From Mesorhizobium sp. GbtcB19 (lineage in GTDB: Bacteria > Pseudomonadota > Alphaproteobacteria > Rhizobiales > Rhizobiaceae): a DNA stretch of 64,000 nucleotides. The notes under the pieces are model-generated. The model was not told where the DNA came from. It saw nothing but the letters and a program-made list of their open reading frames with translations, and searched no databases. The stretch spans positions 1 to 64,000 of the forward strand of contig NZ_JAGXJY010000008.1 of assembly GCF_019091085.1 (NCBI RefSeq), in the 5' to 3' direction. Position numbers and translations under genes: made by a program. Below are positions 63,667 through 64,000 of the stretch, piece by piece. Position 1 is the first letter of the stretch; every line of letters begins with the position of its first letter.

Positions 63667-64000
63667 GTGACTGACACAACATTACAGCTTGAAGACGCGG
63701 CGATCGGCCTTGATGCCGATGCACCGGCCGCGTGGAGCGCGGCCACCTGGTTCGCGGTTATTTCACTGGCGGCCACCAGCTTTGCGCTGGTGTCGGCCGA
63801 ATTCCTGCCGGCCGGTCTGTTGACACCGATGGCGCGCGATCTCGGCATCAGCGAGGGAACGGCCGGACAGGTCGTCACCGCTACCGCTTCGGTCGGCGCC
63901 GTGACGGCCATGTTGAGCAACGTTCTCATCGGCCGATTGAACCGTAAGACGGTGCTGGTTGGCCTCATGGTCCTGGCGATCGCTTCCAACATCCTTGCCG
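63667..64000 (+). CDS. MFS transporter, 5' part only
   Basis: The gene starts with GTG at 63667 and remains open to the end of the window, giving 111 residues. The translation has a polar 25-residue lead, then WFAVISLAATSFALVSAEFLPAGLLTPMARDLGISEG, which is the first helix and loop of arabinose-efflux-type MFS exporters (DHA1), and LIGRLNRKTVLVGLMVLAI, with the motif A loop in altered form. It lies directly downstream of the AraC gene, its likely regulator. Start choice rests on GGAGAT six bases ahead. Confidence 0.85.
   Translation, partial: MTDTTLQLEDAAIGLDADAPAAWSAATWFAVISLAATSFALVSAEFLPAGLLTPMARDLGISEGTAGQVVTATASVGAVTAMLSNVLIGRLNRKTVLVGLMVLAIASNILA

Overview
The window is 64 kb of high-GC chromosomal DNA with the gene content of a Rhizobiales alphaproteobacterium, most likely Mesorhizobium or a close relative. 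The assignment rests on a cobalamin-dependent ribonucleotide reductase (NrdJ), a giant membrane-anchored helical protein that matches the growth-pole-ring protein (GPR/RgsE) of polar-growing Rhizobiales, a malic enzyme fused to a phosphotransacetylase domain, many DUF families typical of rhizobia (DUF2865, DUF1127, DUF2171, DUF1176), and several families of intergenic palindromes of the rhizobial type. I see no rRNA, tRNA, prophage, transposase or CRISPR array. Nearly all the DNA is ordinary dense chromosome with short operons.

Layout. 0.1-4.6 kb: purB, a membrane protein, a DUF2171 protein, then a P1-family peptidase coupled to a periplasmic amino-acid-type binding protein. 4.8-10.2 kb: a flavin reductase followed by a tight run that looks like the accessory half of a molybdenum-hydroxylase (cox/xdh) locus: MoxR ATPase, VWA protein, two XdhC-type proteins and a molybdopterin-binding/nucleotidyltransferase fusion, without the structural subunits. 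10.2-14 kb: secreted hydrolase, DUF1176 and DUF1993 proteins, DUF1127 peptide, and a protein with a J-domain-like HPD motif. 14.2-21.4 kb: aldo-keto reductase, cysteine-desulfurase-like enzyme, acetylpolyamine-deacetylase-like enzyme with a GNAT, and a class III aminotransferase with a dimethylformamidase-like protein. 21.5-28.3 kb: small proteins, GNAT, a UppP/BacA-type phosphatase, a phosphodiester glycosidase and a GH25 lysozyme lipoprotein, then VOC protein. 28.4-34.3 kb: nrdJ and gltX facing away from each other across a 711-base regulatory gap. 34.2-43 kb: DUF2865, DUF1287, malic enzyme, SDR, metallophosphoesterase, MFS and dipeptide-epimerase-like genes. 43-47.1 kb: an Mla/MCE lipid-transport operon. 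47.2-55.8 kb: the 2140-residue polar growth protein, then an Hpt protein, a [2Fe-2S] ferredoxin and a ferredoxin-NADP reductase. 55.9-64 kb: drug-type MFS exporter, DUF922 protein, folP-folB-folK, DUF924, a Kef-type antiporter, and an AraC regulator next to an MFS gene that runs off the end.

The most interesting signals are: the 18-residue periodicity inside the giant polar protein and three tandem 11-mers in its promoter; the NrdR-box and hairpin-rich leader of nrdJ; three copies of one palindromic repeat that all begin exactly at the stop codon of the preceding gene; a perfect palindrome that buries the Shine-Dalgarno of the last MFS gene; and an intrinsic terminator with no gene in front of it that suggests a small RNA.
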